This document shows, piece after piece, positions 9,837-20,932 of a DNA stretch of 64,000 nt (position 1 is the first letter of the stretch; each line of letters begins with the position of its first letter). Position numbers and translations under genes: made by a program. The notes below the pieces were generated by a model. It had not been told where the DNA came from. It worked only from the letters and a program-made list of their open reading frames with translations, and did not search any database. Origin of the DNA: Mycosarcoma maydis (lineage: Eukaryota > Basidiomycota > Ustilaginomycetes > Ustilaginales); the NCBI RefSeq assembly GCF_000328475.2, contig NC_026490.1, forward strand, positions 186,001 to 250,000. The letters are read 5' to 3'.

Positions 9837-11951
9837 ATGTCAGCTCAAGCACGCGGGCCACCGCCCACAGGCCGTGCAAGCTGGCAGCAGCAACAGGCCA
9901 GCTACGCGACGTCAGGTGCACTCCCTCCTCAGCTTGCTCAGCCTGCCGGTGCTGGCCCTCGTGGTGCACACCCATCGGAACCGCTGACGGCACCCATAGC
10001 ACAGCTCGTCTCAGAGGCGCCGAATGCTGGTGGTAATGCTGCCATACCGGTGTCATCCGCTCCCCCGATCCCCACCTTCTCCCATATCCCTTACTTTACG
10101 GCTATCCAGCTCGAAACGCTCTACACTCGTCGTCGTGGAACACGCATGTCGGCGTCAACATGGCAAACCAACCGTGACATGGCTACCGGATTCATTCAGT
10201 CGGTTGCATCTCGCCTTGGTTTCCCACAGCGCACCACTGCTACCGCACAACAGATCTATCAGCGCTTTCATCTGTTCTTTCCACCTTCCGATTTTGTTCT
10301 CCACGAGATCGCTGTTGCCTCTTTGTTCGTAGCTGCCAAACTGAACGATACAAACAAGAAACCTAGGGATGTTCTGCTGGCCAGCTATGCGCTCCGTTTC
10401 CCTCAGCTCGTCAAGGGAGGCAGCGCTGCTTCAGCTCTCGAGACAACTCCAACCACTAAAACGGTGACGGACGAGCCGAATTTTCCCACCCTAGCAGGTC
10501 AAAAGCGCAAACACGCATCAACATCAGCCGTAGAGTCCTTATCACCTAACCCGCTAGCGATGGCCATCGGCAGTGTCGGAGAAGCCGACGTCGATCCCAA
10601 CATCCTCGAAAACGATCGAAAACGGCTCATGGCGCTCGAAAAGCTCATCCTCGAAAGCCTCTGTTACAACTTCCAGAGCAATGCCTGTATTGCGCTCAAA
10701 ATGGTGATCAAATTGGGAAGGAAGAGCAAATTGCCCAAGTCATTCATCCGAACCTCCTGGAAAATGGCTGCTGATTTGTTCCGCACTTCGGCGCCGATGC
10801 AGTATCCGCCCAACGTGATTGCTGTCGCGGCGCTGTACGCAGCTGCTCTGCTAGCTAGACCCCCGTCTAGAACCACGCTACCTTCCGAGCAAGGACAACA
10901 AGTTGCGGCAGATACTCACCAGGACGATCCACTGGTGGCGTTTCTGAACAATATCAAAGCGGTTTCGGCTACGCCATCACCAGCATCAATCCAAGCCTCA
11001 CCAGCAACACCCTCCCTTGTTCCGCTGTCAGAACCCTTCGCAGGCTGCGATCCTGAATGTCGTGTTCACGTAGAAGACGTCGAAGAAGCGGTCCATGAAC
11101 TTCTCGATCTGTTTCTGACGTGTACGGCGCAACTCCCACCTTCGCTCTACATGACATCCGCGTCAGGACTCGGTACATCTACGGCAGCTACGCCATCCCC
11201 GCTTTCGCCCGCAGACCCATTGGATGCCTTTGCCACGTCGCCATCCTCTTCTGGCGGCATGAGCGACCCATCTCAGCCAGCCCCTTCACGCAAAAAGCTC
11301 AAACAGTACGAATATTCGCCACCCCCCTTCGGGCTCGTCGATTGGCTCAATAGCGCTCGATGCACGCAGCTCCAACTAAGTGCGGGCAAATCTGCTGCTG
11401 CTGTTGGTGGTGGAATTATGGATCCGACCGCGCCAACCAAGGAGCTTTCCGCATTGCTAACCGATCTCAAGATTTATCTGCGTGGAATAGAGTACGATCG
11501 ACAACGCGCGGATGCTGGTTTCCTTGCCGAAGTGGGCCTTCTCGCCGAAGCCAACGTGGTCCCATTGCCTGGAGTGGATGCTGCTTCGATGAGTGGTGTG
11601 GGACAGCCAGTAGCAGCGCACTCGGTTACGATCGAGTTACGACCTCTTGGCAATTCCGACGCCTCTATCCACAAGAGCGGTGATCAAATTTGGGAGGCAT
11701 TGGATGACGCGCAGAAGAGGATTGTGGAGCGGATCCGAAGAAGGAAGTTGGTAGCAGCGTTGAGGTTAACGTTTGTAGAACCGCAGGTGGAAAAGCGGGC
11801 GGATGTGGGTGGCGCAACTGTGACGAGTCGCGACGAGTATAAGCAATCGCCGACAGAACAACGGCACCAGTCGCTAATCAAGGAATCCGCTGACCAGACG
11901 CTACCACTAAAAAGAAATCGAATCGAACAGGCCAGACGATACCTCTTCTAG
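9837..11951 (+). CDS. CTK2: CTD kinase cyclin subunit, Ctk2-like
   Basis: This is the cyclin partner of the CTDK-I kinase, which phosphorylates serine 2 of the RNA polymerase II C-terminal repeat. The start is ATG 9837 (MSAQARGPPP); the frame before it begins with GTG. The product is 704 residues without introns, longer than the yeast protein because of low-complexity inserts. The first cyclin fold (residues about 85-180) has LGFPQRTTATAQQIYQRFHLF and LFVAAKLNDTNKKPRDVL, typical of fungal Ctk2. The second half has DPNILENDRKRLMALEKLIL and a helix set ending QYPPNVIAVAALYAAALL. Inserts between and after the folds are rich in Ala, Ser and Pro. The C-terminus is charged and basic. Other transcriptional cyclins (K, L, T) are possible alternatives, but the KKPRD and EKLILESL blocks favour Ctk2. 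Confidence 0.8.
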   Translation: MSAQARGPPPTGRASWQQQQASYATSGALPPQLAQPAGAGPRGAHPSEPLTAPIAQLVSEAPNAGGNAAIPVSSAPPIPTFSHIPYFTAIQLETLYTRRRGTRMSASTWQTNRDMATGFIQSVASRLGFPQRTTATAQQIYQRFHLFFPPSDFVLHEIAVASLFVAAKLNDTNKKPRDVLLASYALRFPQLVKGGSAASALETTPTTKTVTDEPNFPTLAGQKRKHASTSAVESLSPNPLAMAIGSVGEADVDPNILENDRKRLMALEKLILESLCYNFQSNACIALKMVIKLGRKSKLPKSFIRTSWKMAADLFRTSAPMQYPPNVIAVAALYAAALLARPPSRTTLPSEQGQQVAADTHQDDPLVAFLNNIKAVSATPSPASIQASPATPSLVPLSEPFAGCDPECRVHVEDVEEAVHELLDLFLTCTAQLPPSLYMTSASGLGTSTAATPSPLSPADPLDAFATSPSSSGGMSDPSQPAPSRKKLKQYEYSPPPFGLVDWLNSARCTQLQLSAGKSAAAVGGGIMDPTAPTKELSALLTDLKIYLRGIEYDRQRADAGFLAEVGLLAEANVVPLPGVDAASMSGVGQPVAAHSVTIELRPLGNSDASIHKSGDQIWEALDDAQKRIVERIRRRKLVAALRLTFVEPQVEKRADVGGATVTSRDEYKQSPTEQRHQSLIKESADQTLPLKRNRIEQARRYLF

Positions 11952-12788
11952 CTCTTCGAGCTTTTCACCATCACATCTTGATTGTGTCTTCCACCGCTCC
12001 GTTCACATGCAATTGCACTTGGCAGCATCAATCACGACCATCCACACCATCGTAATCAGAGAAATAGAAAGTACATTTCATCTTGCGCAAGTTATGTGTT
12101 GACGTGAAATCATGTAGACGAGCAGTTTCTTGCCCAGAAGCGGTAGAAGCAAATACCCTGGCTTGACTAGGTAATGTGTATACGCCGTCCAACGCATTGG
12201 CCCCTCAGAAAAAAAGAGGCCAACGAGTCTCGATCTTTCCCGTTTTTCCCTCAACCAGATGCCCACTGAAAAAGGACACTGTGATGAATATAACGGGAGG
12301 AATATCTCATACAAATACAGGGAATGAGGCGAGGAGGGAGGAGACGAACCGAGAATATCTCACGATGTGTACCGGACCAAGAGCAGTGTTAAGCGTGCAG
12401 GATCAAGGCCAGACCACTCGACACAGGCGAGCCAACGAGCGACATCGTTTGCGAATAACGAATGCCAAATTGTGCTCTTGCAGTGCGCTGGAAACCAACA
12501 AGATGGATGGTGCAGGCGCACACGCCCAGCTGCAGATATCCGAGACTGTGCAGGGTAAAATGCTTCAGGAAGAGCAACTTCCGAGCTTGAGATGGGACAA
12601 GAATAAAGTGGTGGTTGCTGTTGCGTAGATGCTTGACGAAAATCGGAATGGACGAACGAACGAATGGCGGAAACGAGATGGGTGATAATACAGTGCCTTA
12701 GCGCGGAGACCAAGTCGAGGCTAAGCGGTAATTCGAAGCTGCTGAGGATCGGATCAGATTAGAGAGACTGTGTGTCGAGACGGCGCGC
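11952..12788. other. Convergent intergenic region, CTK2 and GHITM 3' flanks
   Basis: This stretch presumably holds two 3' untranslated regions. A 150-codon open frame on the plus strand begins with GTG and has no family resemblance, so no gene is called. Confidence 0.6.
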
Positions 12789-13907
12789 TCACTTGCGACG
12801 GTTCTGCTGCATGCCGAGGATCTGTACCATCCGGACAAAGATGTTGATAAAGTCGAGCTCGAGGCTAATCGACTCGGCAAGTGGGTCTCCACGCGTGTAG
12901 CCGGCTCGTACCATCTGCGCATGCTTGAGAATTCGCTGAGTGTCGTAGAGCACAAAGGCACCGAACACAGCGAGACCACCGTACAGCGAGAGGGCCTCGG
13001 TGGCAGCAAGAGTGCGAAAGGCAGTGCGAGGGAGGATCATGGGTGCTAATGACGAGAGAGCCACAATGGTGACACCTGCGAGCAAAGGACCGCCCATCCA
13101 TAGGTACTTGTCTTCCTTGGCGGTAGCACCGACATAGCAGAGCGAGCCCACGAGGCCAGCAGTGTAAAGCGCAGCTCGCGACAGGACAGCAGGGTTGAGG
13201 AATAGCAAAGGGCTAAGCACAGCAGCCTGGGAAGCATTGAACAGCAGCCACGAGGGGACCTTAAGAGGGTGACCGGGTGGAAGCGAGGTAGCGCCAAGCA
13301 TACCACCGATGCTAGCGACAAGACCGACACCCAGCACCAACCAGGGGTTGGCCATCATGACGCGCTGTGAGACACCGTAGCGGTGAAGACCGACAGCGGC
13401 AGCACCTGTGAGTGTGAGGCCACCGGCAAGGTACATGAAGGTCTTGTGCAAATACTCGGCCTCAACTGGGTGGAGCGAGTCGCGCGTCTCGCGGTTGAAG
13501 AAGAGATTGGCACCGAAAGCGGTTGCTCCGATGATTCCGATGCTGGTAAGAGCGCGTGTCCATCCGCCAGGCTGCGAGATGCTTGTGGGAGCGTCAGCCG
13601 CAGGAGCAGAGTGAGGGGCTGCAAATGCGAAGCGTCCGCCATTGGCGCCACCGTTACCGCCATTGGGACGGAAAGGGCTGGTGCGCACACCCCTCGCCTG
13701 TTGCTGCACCTGACGAAGCGGTGTCGCACCATGGCTAGTGGATGTCAATGCGGGCTTGGGAGCGTTGGCAATGCAAGTAAAAGAACGCAAAGGCCGTGCA
13801 ACGGCGCTGCTGGTGGTGGTAATAGGGGGATGTGATGCGGAGGATCGAGCCACCAGCAGCGAGTTGCGCAGCGAACGCTGCAACGTTTGAAACGATGGCC
13901 GCAGCAT
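12789..13907 (-). CDS. GHITM: Mitochondrial GHITM/TMBIM5-type membrane protein
   Basis: This is a member of the BAX-inhibitor/TMBIM family closest to GHITM (MICS1), an inner mitochondrial membrane protein tied to cristae shape and cation exchange in animals. Start ATG 13907 gives MLRPSFQTLQRSLRNSLL, an Arg- and Ser-rich, acid-free N-terminus that looks like a mitochondrial presequence. The product is 372 residues with no intron. From about residue 118 there are seven or eight hydrophobic segments, including TRALTSIGIIGATAFGANLF and ALSLYGGLAVFGAFVLYDTQ. The FGAFVLYDTQRILKHA block followed by DPLAESISLELDFINIFVRM is the family's C-terminal signature, with the conserved Asp residues. The function in smuts is inferred from the family only. 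Confidence 0.85.
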   Translation of the reverse strand: MLRPSFQTLQRSLRNSLLVARSSASHPPITTTSSAVARPLRSFTCIANAPKPALTSTSHGATPLRQVQQQARGVRTSPFRPNGGNGGANGGRFAFAAPHSAPAADAPTSISQPGGWTRALTSIGIIGATAFGANLFFNRETRDSLHPVEAEYLHKTFMYLAGGLTLTGAAAVGLHRYGVSQRVMMANPWLVLGVGLVASIGGMLGATSLPPGHPLKVPSWLLFNASQAAVLSPLLFLNPAVLSRAALYTAGLVGSLCYVGATAKEDKYLWMGGPLLAGVTIVALSSLAPMILPRTAFRTLAATEALSLYGGLAVFGAFVLYDTQRILKHAQMVRAGYTRGDPLAESISLELDFINIFVRMVQILGMQQNRRK

Positions 13908-14500
13908 GTATGGCCACGTTGTGAGAGATTGTCAGATGTGAGGTTACTAGAATCACTAAGTAAGAGTGCGATAAGTCGAAGGCCGGTGGCACTTTATCGA
14001 CGCGGTAAGATGCGTATGTTTGATGGCGAAAGAGAAAATCGACGGAGCTAATATTTAGTACGTTTTAAGTCAGACTGGATGGCGACGGCTGAGCTTTCCA
14101 CGTCTGTGTCAGACGTCAGCGATTCAAAAAAAAAACCTGTTTGCCTGTGGTGAACCTCCACACCTTTCGAGCTTGGACCAATCATGAACCATGAATAATC
14201 ACGAACCAGAATCACAGGCTGAGCTTGCGCTTTGCTGCGGATGGCAGTGGCCAAGAAAAGGCAACAGCGAAAGCCTAGCACTTTCCACAGTTACGAGACG
14301 AATTTCACGGCTTTTCTCAGCCGATCGATCACACCTCGCCCCAGCTTAACACAGACAAAAGAACAACGTGCACGAGAGACCCACAACCGTGAACCTCAAA
14401 TTTCGAGTTCAGACTTGCCATTTCTTCGTTTTATGGGACAATTCGTGCGATAGGAAGGTGGTCCCACTCAACCCAACTCAAATTTTGTCTGCAATGATAT

Positions 14501-14546
14501 TCACGATTGTGAATATCACAATTTATTCGTGATTCACGAATCGTGT
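14501..14546. repeat. Heptad motif cluster with alternating orientation
   Basis: TCACGA at 14501, then TCGTGA at 14527, TCACGA at 14534 and a one-base variant TCGTGT at 14541, the last three spaced by single bases. This alternation is self-complementary. Confidence 0.85.
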
Positions 14547-14704
14547 ATGATCTGTGAATCATGCAACACTCACACAGGCGGAACCGCGAATAGTCAGTGA
14601 GTGATGAGGGTCGTCAGGTCAAGAATTTTTGTTCTTTTTTGAAACTTTTTATTGGCAGATTCTGACCTGAACCGTGCCGTAAGTCTCGAGGCGGCAGCTA
14701 GGAA

Positions 14705-14860
14705 CTTCGTCTGTTTAAAAGAGAGAGAGAAAAAGAGAGAGGTGCAGATATGACACGAACAATCTGAACAAACGTCACACAGTTCCCCTTCGTACCGACT
14801 GACTGCGTGTGTGTGTGTCGCCAGTAAGAAAAAAAGGAACACACATACACACACGTTGTC
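14705..14860. repeat. GA, GT and CA simple-sequence tracts
   Basis: Short dinucleotide tracts: GA near 14714-14740, GT near 14805-14818 and CA near 14839-14854. The GT and CA tracts lie about 20 bp apart and are complementary, so they could pair in single strands. Confidence 0.7.
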
Positions 14861-15242
14861 AACTAGCTCGTTGCCTCTAAAAGAAGTGTTCTTCTCGTGG
14901 AGCACGAATTTTTTTTCTTGCCTGGCCAAGCGAAGCTCGAGTTGGTCTCGGTTTTCCAATTCTTCTCGTTGCCAAATCGTCTCGTCCTTCCCACTTTCCT
15001 TCCTCACCTACCCTCCCATCCTCTCACTGTCCATCCGCGGATACTGTCGAGGCTTCTTCCAATCCAACAGCCTCGCTCTTCACAACCTCACTTTCCGTAT
15101 CTGCATTCCGCAGGTACACTGAACGTCGCGTCGGATCATCTTCCCGACCTTCCCGCAATCATTACAATCGCCGTCTTGATCTGACGGCATCTCTTCTAGG
15201 CTTTCCTCTCTCCAAGGTTCGCCTGACCCTTTTTTTGTCACC

Positions 15243-18200
15243 ATGGATGTAAGTTCTCTGTACATTGCTTGCAGCCTTAACTGCTTTGTCTTTGTACCCA
15301 GCCCCTTCGCACTACATCTCGTCTCTCTTGAGCTCATCGCTGACCCAAACCGTTCTCCAACCCTTCGACCGCTCCCGCTACGCAGCCCTCCTTTGTTCAA
15401 GGGCTTCACGAGCTCTTGAAGCAGAGCAATGTTCCCGACACCAACACTGTCAAGGCCGCCACCGAGCAGCTCCAGAACAACTACTACAAGAACCCACAAT
15501 GCATCCCCGCTCTCTTCGAGATCCTGGCTACCTCGCCCGACCTGGCTGTCCGTCAGCTCGCCGCGGTTGAGCTCAGAAAACGTCTTGCAAAGAGCGGAGG
15601 CAAGGTGTGGACCAAGCAGCCCGTAAACGTTCGGGACGGAGTTAAGGCCAAGCTGCTCGAGGTCGTCACCAATGAGCAGGTCGCTGCCGTCCGAAACGCC
15701 ATCGCTCGTGTCATCTCCGAGATTGCCAAGCGCGAGCTCCCCGCCGGCTCCTGGCCCGCACTCCTTCCCTTCCTCTTCCAAGCTGCTGACTCGGCCAACG
15801 CTACCCACCGACAGGTCTCGCTCTTTGTCTTCTACACTGTCCTTGAGACCTTCGTGGATGGCGGCGAGGCCCTTGACAAGCACCTCCCTCAGATTATGCA
15901 GCTTTTTGCCAAGAGCTTGCAGGACCCAGAGTCGCTCGAAGTGCGTGTCACCACCGTTCGTGCCCTCGGAAAGGTTGCTCAGAACCTCGAGAGCGATGCT
16001 TCCGCCGATCTCGCTGCCATGCAGTCTGCCGTTCCCCAGATGGTCGGTGTCCTAAACCAGTGTCTTGAGCAGAGCAACCAGGACGGTGTTCGACAGATCC
16101 TCGACGTTCTCGAGGAGATCTGCATGCTTGAGGTACCCATCATCTCGAACCACATTGCCGAGCTCATCGACTTCTTCCTGGCCAATGGTGCCAACCAGGA
16201 GCACGAGGAGGATCTCCGTCTCATGTGCCTCAACTCGCTCATCTGGATCTGCTCTTACAAGCGCTCCAAGGTGCAGAGCCTTGGTCTCGCAAAGCACATG
16301 ATCGCCCGCCTGATGCCCATCGCCGTCGAAGAGGACTCAGAAGACGTTGACGAGGACTCGCCCTCACGCCTCGCTCTGCGTGTCATTGACGGCCTCGCCA
16401 CCGAACTGCCCCCCAGTCATGTCTTCCCTCCCTTGCTCGAGCAGATGCAGGCTTACATGAGCCACCAGGACCCTCACCACCGTAAGGCTGCCATGATGGC
16501 TTTCGGCGTCTCGGTCGAGGGCTGCTCCGAGTACATTCGCCCGCACATGAACGAACTCTGGCCGTTTGTCGAGGCTGGTCTCAAGGACCCTGAACCCGTT
16601 GTGCGCAAAGCTGCCTGCGTTGCTCTCGGTTGCCTCTGCGAGATGCTCGAGGAAGAGTGCGCTGCCAAGCACGCTACTTTACTGCCCGTCATCATGGAGC
16701 TGGTCAACGACGCTGCCACTCAGCGATCCGCGTGCACCGCCCTCGACTCGCTTCTCGAGGTTATGGGCTCCGACATCTCGCAGTACTTGCCCGCCATCAT
16801 GGAGCGTCTCGCTGGCCTCCTCGAGACTGCGCCCATCCCCGTCAAGGCCACCGTCACTGGCGCTATCGGCAGTGCCGCCCACGCATCCAAGGCGGGCTTC
16901 CTGCCGTACTTTGACCAGACCATGCAGCGCATCAAGCCCTTCCTCACCCTCACCGAGGAGGGCGACGCCATGGATCTACGCGGCATCACCACCGACACGG
17001 TCGGCACCTTTGCCGAGGCTGTGGGCAAGGAAGCTTTCCGCCCCTACTTCCAGGACTTGATGAAACTCGCCTTCGAGGGCTTGGACCTGAACAACCCACG
17101 CCTGCGTGAGTGCAGCTTTATCTTCTTTGCTGTCATGTCGCGTGTGTTTGGCGAGGAATTCACGCCATTCCTTCAGCACGTCGTTCCTCGCCTTATTCAG
17201 TCATGCCAGCAATCCGAGCACGACCCTGTTCCGGGCGCTTCGGGCGACGGCACCATCAACGGCATTGGCATCCCGGGCATGAGCGCCGGCGGCGACGATG
17301 ACGACGATGACGACGGATTTGTGGACATTGACGAGCTTAACGACGCCTTCCTCAACGTCAACTCGGCCATTGCCATCGAAAAGGAAGTGGCGGCTGACTC
17401 GCTTGGCGAAATCTTTGCGCACACCAAATCCGGCTTCCTTCCCTACATTCAGGAGTCGGTCGAGCAGCTCGTGATCCTGCTGGAGCACTTCTACCAGGGC
17501 ATCCGAAAGAGCGCTGTTTCGGCTCTGTTCACCTACATCAACACGCTCAACGAGCTGAGCCAGCCGCAGCCATGGCAGTCTGGTGTGCAGGTCAAGGTGC
17601 CTCTGAACGCCGACGTGCAGAAGCTTGTCAACGCTGTCATCCCTGCCGTCATGGAGATGTGGGAGAGCGAAGACGACCGGTAAGTTATAAAGCAATTGCT
17701 CGACGCAGGACAGAGACAGATGCAGAATCCATGGACCGCTGCGGTGGCCGACAAATAGGGTGCCAGCCACACTTCACAGGATGACAACATTTCTCAGCTC
17801 ACAATGACGTCCGTTATAGGAGCGGTCGAACGACTATAATTTTTAACCTAAATTCACTGACTCTTGGCACCCGCTCGCAGCAACAGCTGGCCGCAACAAA
17901 GGGTTCCATACTTCAGCATCTGCCCTCACCCTGTCTTGACTAGGATCTTGGAAGGCTCAAGAAACGCCTACTGACATTCTGCTATTACATTGCTGTCTTT
18001 TTAACAGAACCGCCGCTATCGAAGTCTGCCAGTCGTTGGCTGAGTGCCTCAACAAGAATGGCCCTGCCATCATTGCGCCTGACCACCTGGACACAGTGTG
18101 CACGTATACGATCATGATCCTCGAGAAGAAGAGTCCACCTCAGCTCGACTCGGAGATTCCGGAAGAGGAGAACGAGGAGGCATCCGAGTACGAGTCGGTC

Positions 18201-19011
18201 TTGGTCTCGGCAGCTTCCGATCTGGTGGGCGCCATGGCCAATGTGCTTGGTGCCGACTTTACCGATCCGTTGAAGCAGTTTATGCCGCAGATCATGAAGT
18301 ACTACACTCCCGGACGATCTGTAAGCGACCGTTCTACGGCGATTGGTTCGTTGGGCGAAATCATCACGGGAATGAAGGGCGCCATCACTCCGTTTACGCA
18401 AGACATTCTGTCGTTGCTGTCACGTGCGCTCTCGGACGAGGATGCATCGGTGCGATCGAACGCCGTGTTTGCTTCGGGAGTGTTGATCGAGAACACGCAG
18501 GCAGACCTGAGCGCACACTTCCCTGCGCTGCTTAACGCCATCCGACNNNNNNNNNNNNNNNNNNNNNNNNNNNNNNNNNNNNNNNNNNNNNNNNNNNNNN
18601 NNNNNNNNNNNNNNNNNNNNNNNNNNNNNNNNNNNNNNNNNNNNNNCGGACGAGGTGGTGACGGCGCGTGACAACGCGTGTGGGTGCCTTTCAAGAATGA
18701 TTATCAAGAACGCTGAAGCTGTGCCGCTGGATCAGGCTTTGCCTATCCTATTTTCTTCGTTGCCGCTACAGAAGGACATGGCTGAGTGGTCGCCGGTGCT
18801 GCACTGTATGATGAACCTGATCCAGGCGAACAACGCAGTGGCATCGCAGAACATCGAAACGATCCTGCAGCTGTTTGCACACGTGCTTGCCGGCGATGAG
18901 GACAACCTGGGCGCACTGCTGCGTGGGCAGGTATGCGGCTTTGTGAGCCAGCTCAACACGCAGATCCCAGACAAGGTGCAGGCTGCAGGTTTGCAGCAGT
19001 ACCTCGTATAA
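15243..19011 (+). CDS. KAP123: Importin beta-type karyopherin, Kap123/importin-4, with gap
   Basis: This nuclear import receptor carries ribosomal proteins and histones in yeast. Exons: 15243-15248 (only ATGGAT), 15386-17679, 18008-18546, then a 100-N gap and 18647-19011. Intron 1 (137 nt) and intron 2 (328 nt) have GTAAGT donors, CAG acceptors and CTGAC-like branch sites; joins restore the frame (MD then PSFVQGLHELLKQ; DDR then TAAIEVCQ). HEAT repeats run throughout. An acidic loop with seven consecutive Asp is followed by GFVDIDELNDAFLNVNSA and AIEKEVAADSLGEIF, which are typical of Kap123. About 1070 residues are visible, near the family's 1100. The reading frame changes by one across the gap, so the 100 N cannot be the true length. 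It lies upstream of myosin V on the same strand. Confidence 0.88.
18547..18646. other. Assembly gap of 100 N inside KAP123
   Basis: Exactly 100 N. The coding frame before it (codon starts 0 mod 3) and after it (1 mod 3) disagree, so the run is a placeholder and the real gap is another size. Confidence 0.99.
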
Positions 19012-19322
19012 GCGCGCGTCGTCGACGCTTTTCCGGATCGACGTCGGTCGGACAGGCTCGATCCTGGTCATTGCACAACATACCCGAGTAGTGTTTGATA
19101 TACATTTGCTCAACTGCACTTAGCATCCTCCGTCTCAACTTTTCTTCGCAGTGACGTGAACGGCGAGTCTGGCCTCGATCCTCCTTTTTGTGTTCTTTCC
19201 CATCATTTAGACGTATCCAATCACGACTGGTCAGCTTTCGTATTGCGTGTCAGCGACGTGTCTGTGAGAGTGGTTGTGCAGATAGACTGTGCACACAAAC
19301 GTGAATGCGGAGAGGGCGCGAA

Positions 19323-19363
19323 TCACGAATCACGAATCACGAACCACGAACCACAAACCACGA
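19323..19363 (-). repeat. Six-unit heptad array decaying along its length
   Basis: Three perfect TCACGA units linked by A are followed by CCACGA, CCACAA and CCACGA in the same seven-base phase. The change from T to C in the last three units looks like mutation followed by local spread of the variant. Confidence 0.88.
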
Positions 19364-19460
19364 ACCGAGGGCGCGAAATACAAACAGGAGCGACTTGACA
19401 GCGAAAGATCTGGAACCGTGAACACTTGAAACTCTCACAACTGACTCTAGACAACCCAAT

Positions 19461-19487
19461 CTGTGAATCACGAATCGTGAATCACAA
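19461..19487. repeat. Heptad motif cluster with inverted core
   Basis: CTGTGA, TCACGA, TCGTGA and TCACAA, each linked by one A. The two central units form a perfect inverted pair. Confidence 0.85.
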
Positions 19488-19977
19488 ATTTGGGACAGGG
19501 TCCTTCACGCTTTGTCGGCTAGGGCATGCCACAAAGCGATTCGTGAATACCAGAGGAGACTCGCGCTGAGGCAGCTGTGCACGTTCGTTCAGATCTAGTT
19601 AAGAAAAATGAAAATGGGCTACAAATCGTGAATAGAGACGCAGCAACTAACGTAACGTTAAGTTATATCGTACTATAGAACAATCACCAATACAACCGAG
19701 CTGTCAGGTGCTCGGGGTTAAATATATTTATTGAAAGGAGCGCATACAGCTGTTGCAGGCCATCCAAGAACGCGACCAAAAGCAACTTGAAAACTCGTGA
19801 CTGTTTGCGAGAGTCCAACACTCACGACTCACAACTCGACGATTCGTGATCCTTGATTTGGGGTTTTGGCATGCTCGGCGTGGAAGCGCTTCGCGCTTGT
19901 ACATCCACGATGGATCACTCACAGACTCACATACTGTACAACTTTAGCGCGTCGGCCTGCAAGTTGAAAATCAAAAA

Positions 19978-20004
19978 GCGTGAATCGTGAATCGTGAATC
20001 GCGA
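19978..20004 (+). repeat. Four heptad units, two perfect
   Basis: GCGTGA, TCGTGA, TCGTGA, TCGCGA, all linked by single A. Only the outer units vary, each by one base. Confidence 0.85.
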
Positions 20005-20306
20005 CGCCGTTTCTTCTGCAAATCGATCTGCACAACACGCTGCGCTGGCGAAAGTGTGTGTGCGTGTGCGGTTGAGCGTCGTGGAGAAAGAGCAATCTGA
20101 ATCCACAGAGGGGAAACTAAGCGTTTACTCTCTGACCTGGTGCGGTGCTATTGCTACCCACTGCGCCCCAAATATATCAATACAATCGACAACAGTGATT
20201 CAGTGATCACCAACGCCGAGCATACACTCAAGAGGGCAAGGGTGTGCGCTACATGTGACTGCACAAAAGCACAGAGTATTCACAAAGGCGTTCACAATTC
20301 GTGATT

Positions 20307-20338
20307 CCGAGCGTGCGAGCGTGCGAGCGTGCGAGTGT
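20307..20338 (+). repeat. Octamer tandem repeat GAGCGTGC
   Basis: About three and a half direct copies of GAGCGTGC, directly after a TTCGTGATTC motif copy. Confidence 0.75.
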
Positions 20339-20932
20339 ATGTGGGCTGGGCTGGCTAGGCTAGATGGCTTGACTCTGGTGCGTGTCTCGCTCGGGTCTCA
20401 GCGTCTCCCCGGTCCTCCTTCACGAGTGCAGTTCAGCTCGAACCATCCTGGATCTTCGGGCGTGTACTTGTGCTTTCCGATCTTGTCACTTTATCCACAG
20501 CGCACCATCCTTGCTTGTTCCTCCTTCCGCACCCTTACACCTTTTTCTTCTTTGGCGCTTCTCGCTAACGCTAGACTTGCTTCGCTAGGCTAGGCTCGTT
20601 CACATTCTTCTCGTCGCCTCCACCCTGGCTTGTTGCACCCCTTTCATTCACGCGAGCAGGTTTCTCGATTGTACGCTCGAATCAACCAGCTGGCCACTCA
20701 CGCCGTGTCAGTGGCTCCATCGTCGCGCGACGCGTGCAAGTCACCCCGGCGGTCCTTTGCTCCGTAGCTCCCATCCATCGACTCTTAAGATCTGCTTGGT
20801 ACCACTGGCTTGATCCTCAGTGTCAACAGCAGGCTGGACCCGCTCGTCCTCGACCTTTCCCTTCTTGACCAGCAGCGCCAAACGACGCTGCTTGCCTAGA
20901 CGCATCCAACAGTAGGTCAAGCAACACCAACC

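Larger units (their letters stand above)
13908..15242. promoter_or_regulatory. Divergent promoter between GHITM and KAP123
   Basis: About 1.3 kb without a supported gene. It holds a mixed-orientation motif cluster at 14501-14546 and, closer to KAP123, GA-rich (about 14714-14740), GT-rich (about 14805-14818) and CA-rich (about 14839-14854) simple sequence. The last 350 bp before KAP123 are pyrimidine-rich, as expected of a strong fungal promoter or leader. Confidence 0.5.
19012..20932. promoter_or_regulatory. Long intergenic region upstream of myo5
   Basis: About 1.9 kb with no supported gene. It has the densest set of heptad motifs in the left half: 19323-19363, 19461-19487, single copies near 19540 and 19622, more near 19826-19852, and 19978-20004. 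A separate octamer tandem lies near 20307-20338. The last 350 bp before the myo5 ATG are C- and T-rich. Confidence 0.5.
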
